A stretch of 23,459 nucleotides of DNA from JANOQP01 sp044227705 (GTDB lineage Bacteria; Bacteroidota; Bacteroidia; Chitinophagales; Saprospiraceae), in contig JBGAWE010000053.1 in the NCBI GenBank assembly GCA_044227705.1, positions 1-23,459 of the forward strand. Direction: 5' to 3'. The notes below the pieces were generated by a model that had not been told where the DNA came from, searched no databases, and saw only the letters and a program-made list of their open reading frames with translations. The translations under genes and the position numbers were made by a program. Shown one piece after another: positions 23,218-23,459 of the stretch. Positions within the stretch are counted from its first letter, which is position 1; every line of letters begins with the position of its first letter.

Positions 23218-23459
23218 ATGAAAAAAACCGCCTTTCCCATTGCCCTTTGGCTTCTTTTCGCCCAATTCGCCCTTTCCCAGTCGGCGCGGCCGAAAGACTG
23301 GTATCTCCTCTTTTCCGCCCGCGAGGCATCGTTGCGGCCTTTTTCGCTGGCTGGCCACGCCTTCGTCTCGTGGGGCATTGACTCGACGGGCGGCGGCAAA
23401 ATCACGGTGCCGGTCACGCTCGGCTTCTTCCCCGCAAAGGATGTCACGATGGGCCAGGA
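23218..23459 (+). CDS. Secreted protein of unknown family, 3' end outside window
   Basis: An open frame starting at ATG 23218 reads to the window edge without a stop (80 codons visible). It begins with a clear signal peptide, MKKTAFPIALWLLFAQFALSQ, likely cleaved after SQ or QSA. The mature part begins ARPKDWYLLFSAREASLRPFSLAGHAFVSWGID. The GHAFVSWG segment could be a His-containing catalytic or binding motif, but too little is present to name a family. It starts 60 nt after the aspartate kinase stop on the same strand. Composition matches its neighbours. Confidence 0.7.
   Translation, partial: MKKTAFPIALWLLFAQFALSQSARPKDWYLLFSAREASLRPFSLAGHAFVSWGIDSTGGGKITVPVTLGFFPAKDVTMGQ

Noticed and set aside
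1..23459. CRISPR array, prophage, insertion sequence or biosynthetic cluster
   Set aside because: No regularly spaced repeats, transposase, integrase, phage structural or assembly-line genes were seen; all genes are common chromosomal families.

Overview
This is a GC-rich chromosomal window that most likely comes from a member of the Bacteroidota, probably a Saprospiria/Lewinella-like lineage. The phylum call rests on several features. Short TAnnTTTG-type -7 promoter boxes precede genes, and Shine-Dalgarno sequences are mostly absent. The window also holds a LytS/LytTR pair, a PD40-OmpA fusion protein, a CCG/4Fe-4S membrane reductase pair and a lipoprotein-type RND tripartite pump. The finer placement is inference. 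Every gene is a chromosomal housekeeping or stress gene. I see no phage, insertion sequence, CRISPR array or obvious genomic island.

Layout from left to right. A LytS-type sensor kinase overlaps a LytTR response regulator by 4 bp (+). Converging on them is a bifunctional Rel (p)ppGpp synthetase/hydrolase followed 3 nt later by a small HEXXH protein (-). A tRNA-Leu(UAG)-like gene with a poorly paired 5' half precedes the trigger factor gene (+), which ends in a 21-bp bidirectional terminator. Three minus-strand genes follow: a PD40-OmpA envelope protein, a membrane iron-sulfur reductase and a CCG-domain partner. lepA (+) diverges from these across a pair of 19-nt palindromic repeats. Next come an RND efflux operon (adaptor, permease, outer-membrane factor; -) and a small secreted acidic protein (-). 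oxyR (-) and katG (+) diverge across a near-perfect OxyR half-operator. Aspartate kinase (+) follows behind a strong leader hairpin, and the window ends inside a secreted protein gene.

Functional themes are stringent and envelope signalling (LytS/LytTR, Rel), nascent-protein handling (trigger factor, LepA), redox and peroxide defence (iron-sulfur pair, OxyR, KatG), export (RND pump, OmpA protein) and entry to the aspartate-family amino-acid pathway. No gap between genes exceeds about 160 bases.

The points most worth a second look are these: a one-base frameshift in the outer-membrane factor of an otherwise intact pump; the defective-looking tRNA-Leu; the OxyR site between oxyR and katG; a 17-bp leader hairpin just upstream of the aspartate kinase start; the palindromic repeat pair at the lepA promoter; and the HEXXH gene translationally coupled to rel. 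I do not see convincing evidence of a wholly new multi-gene system.
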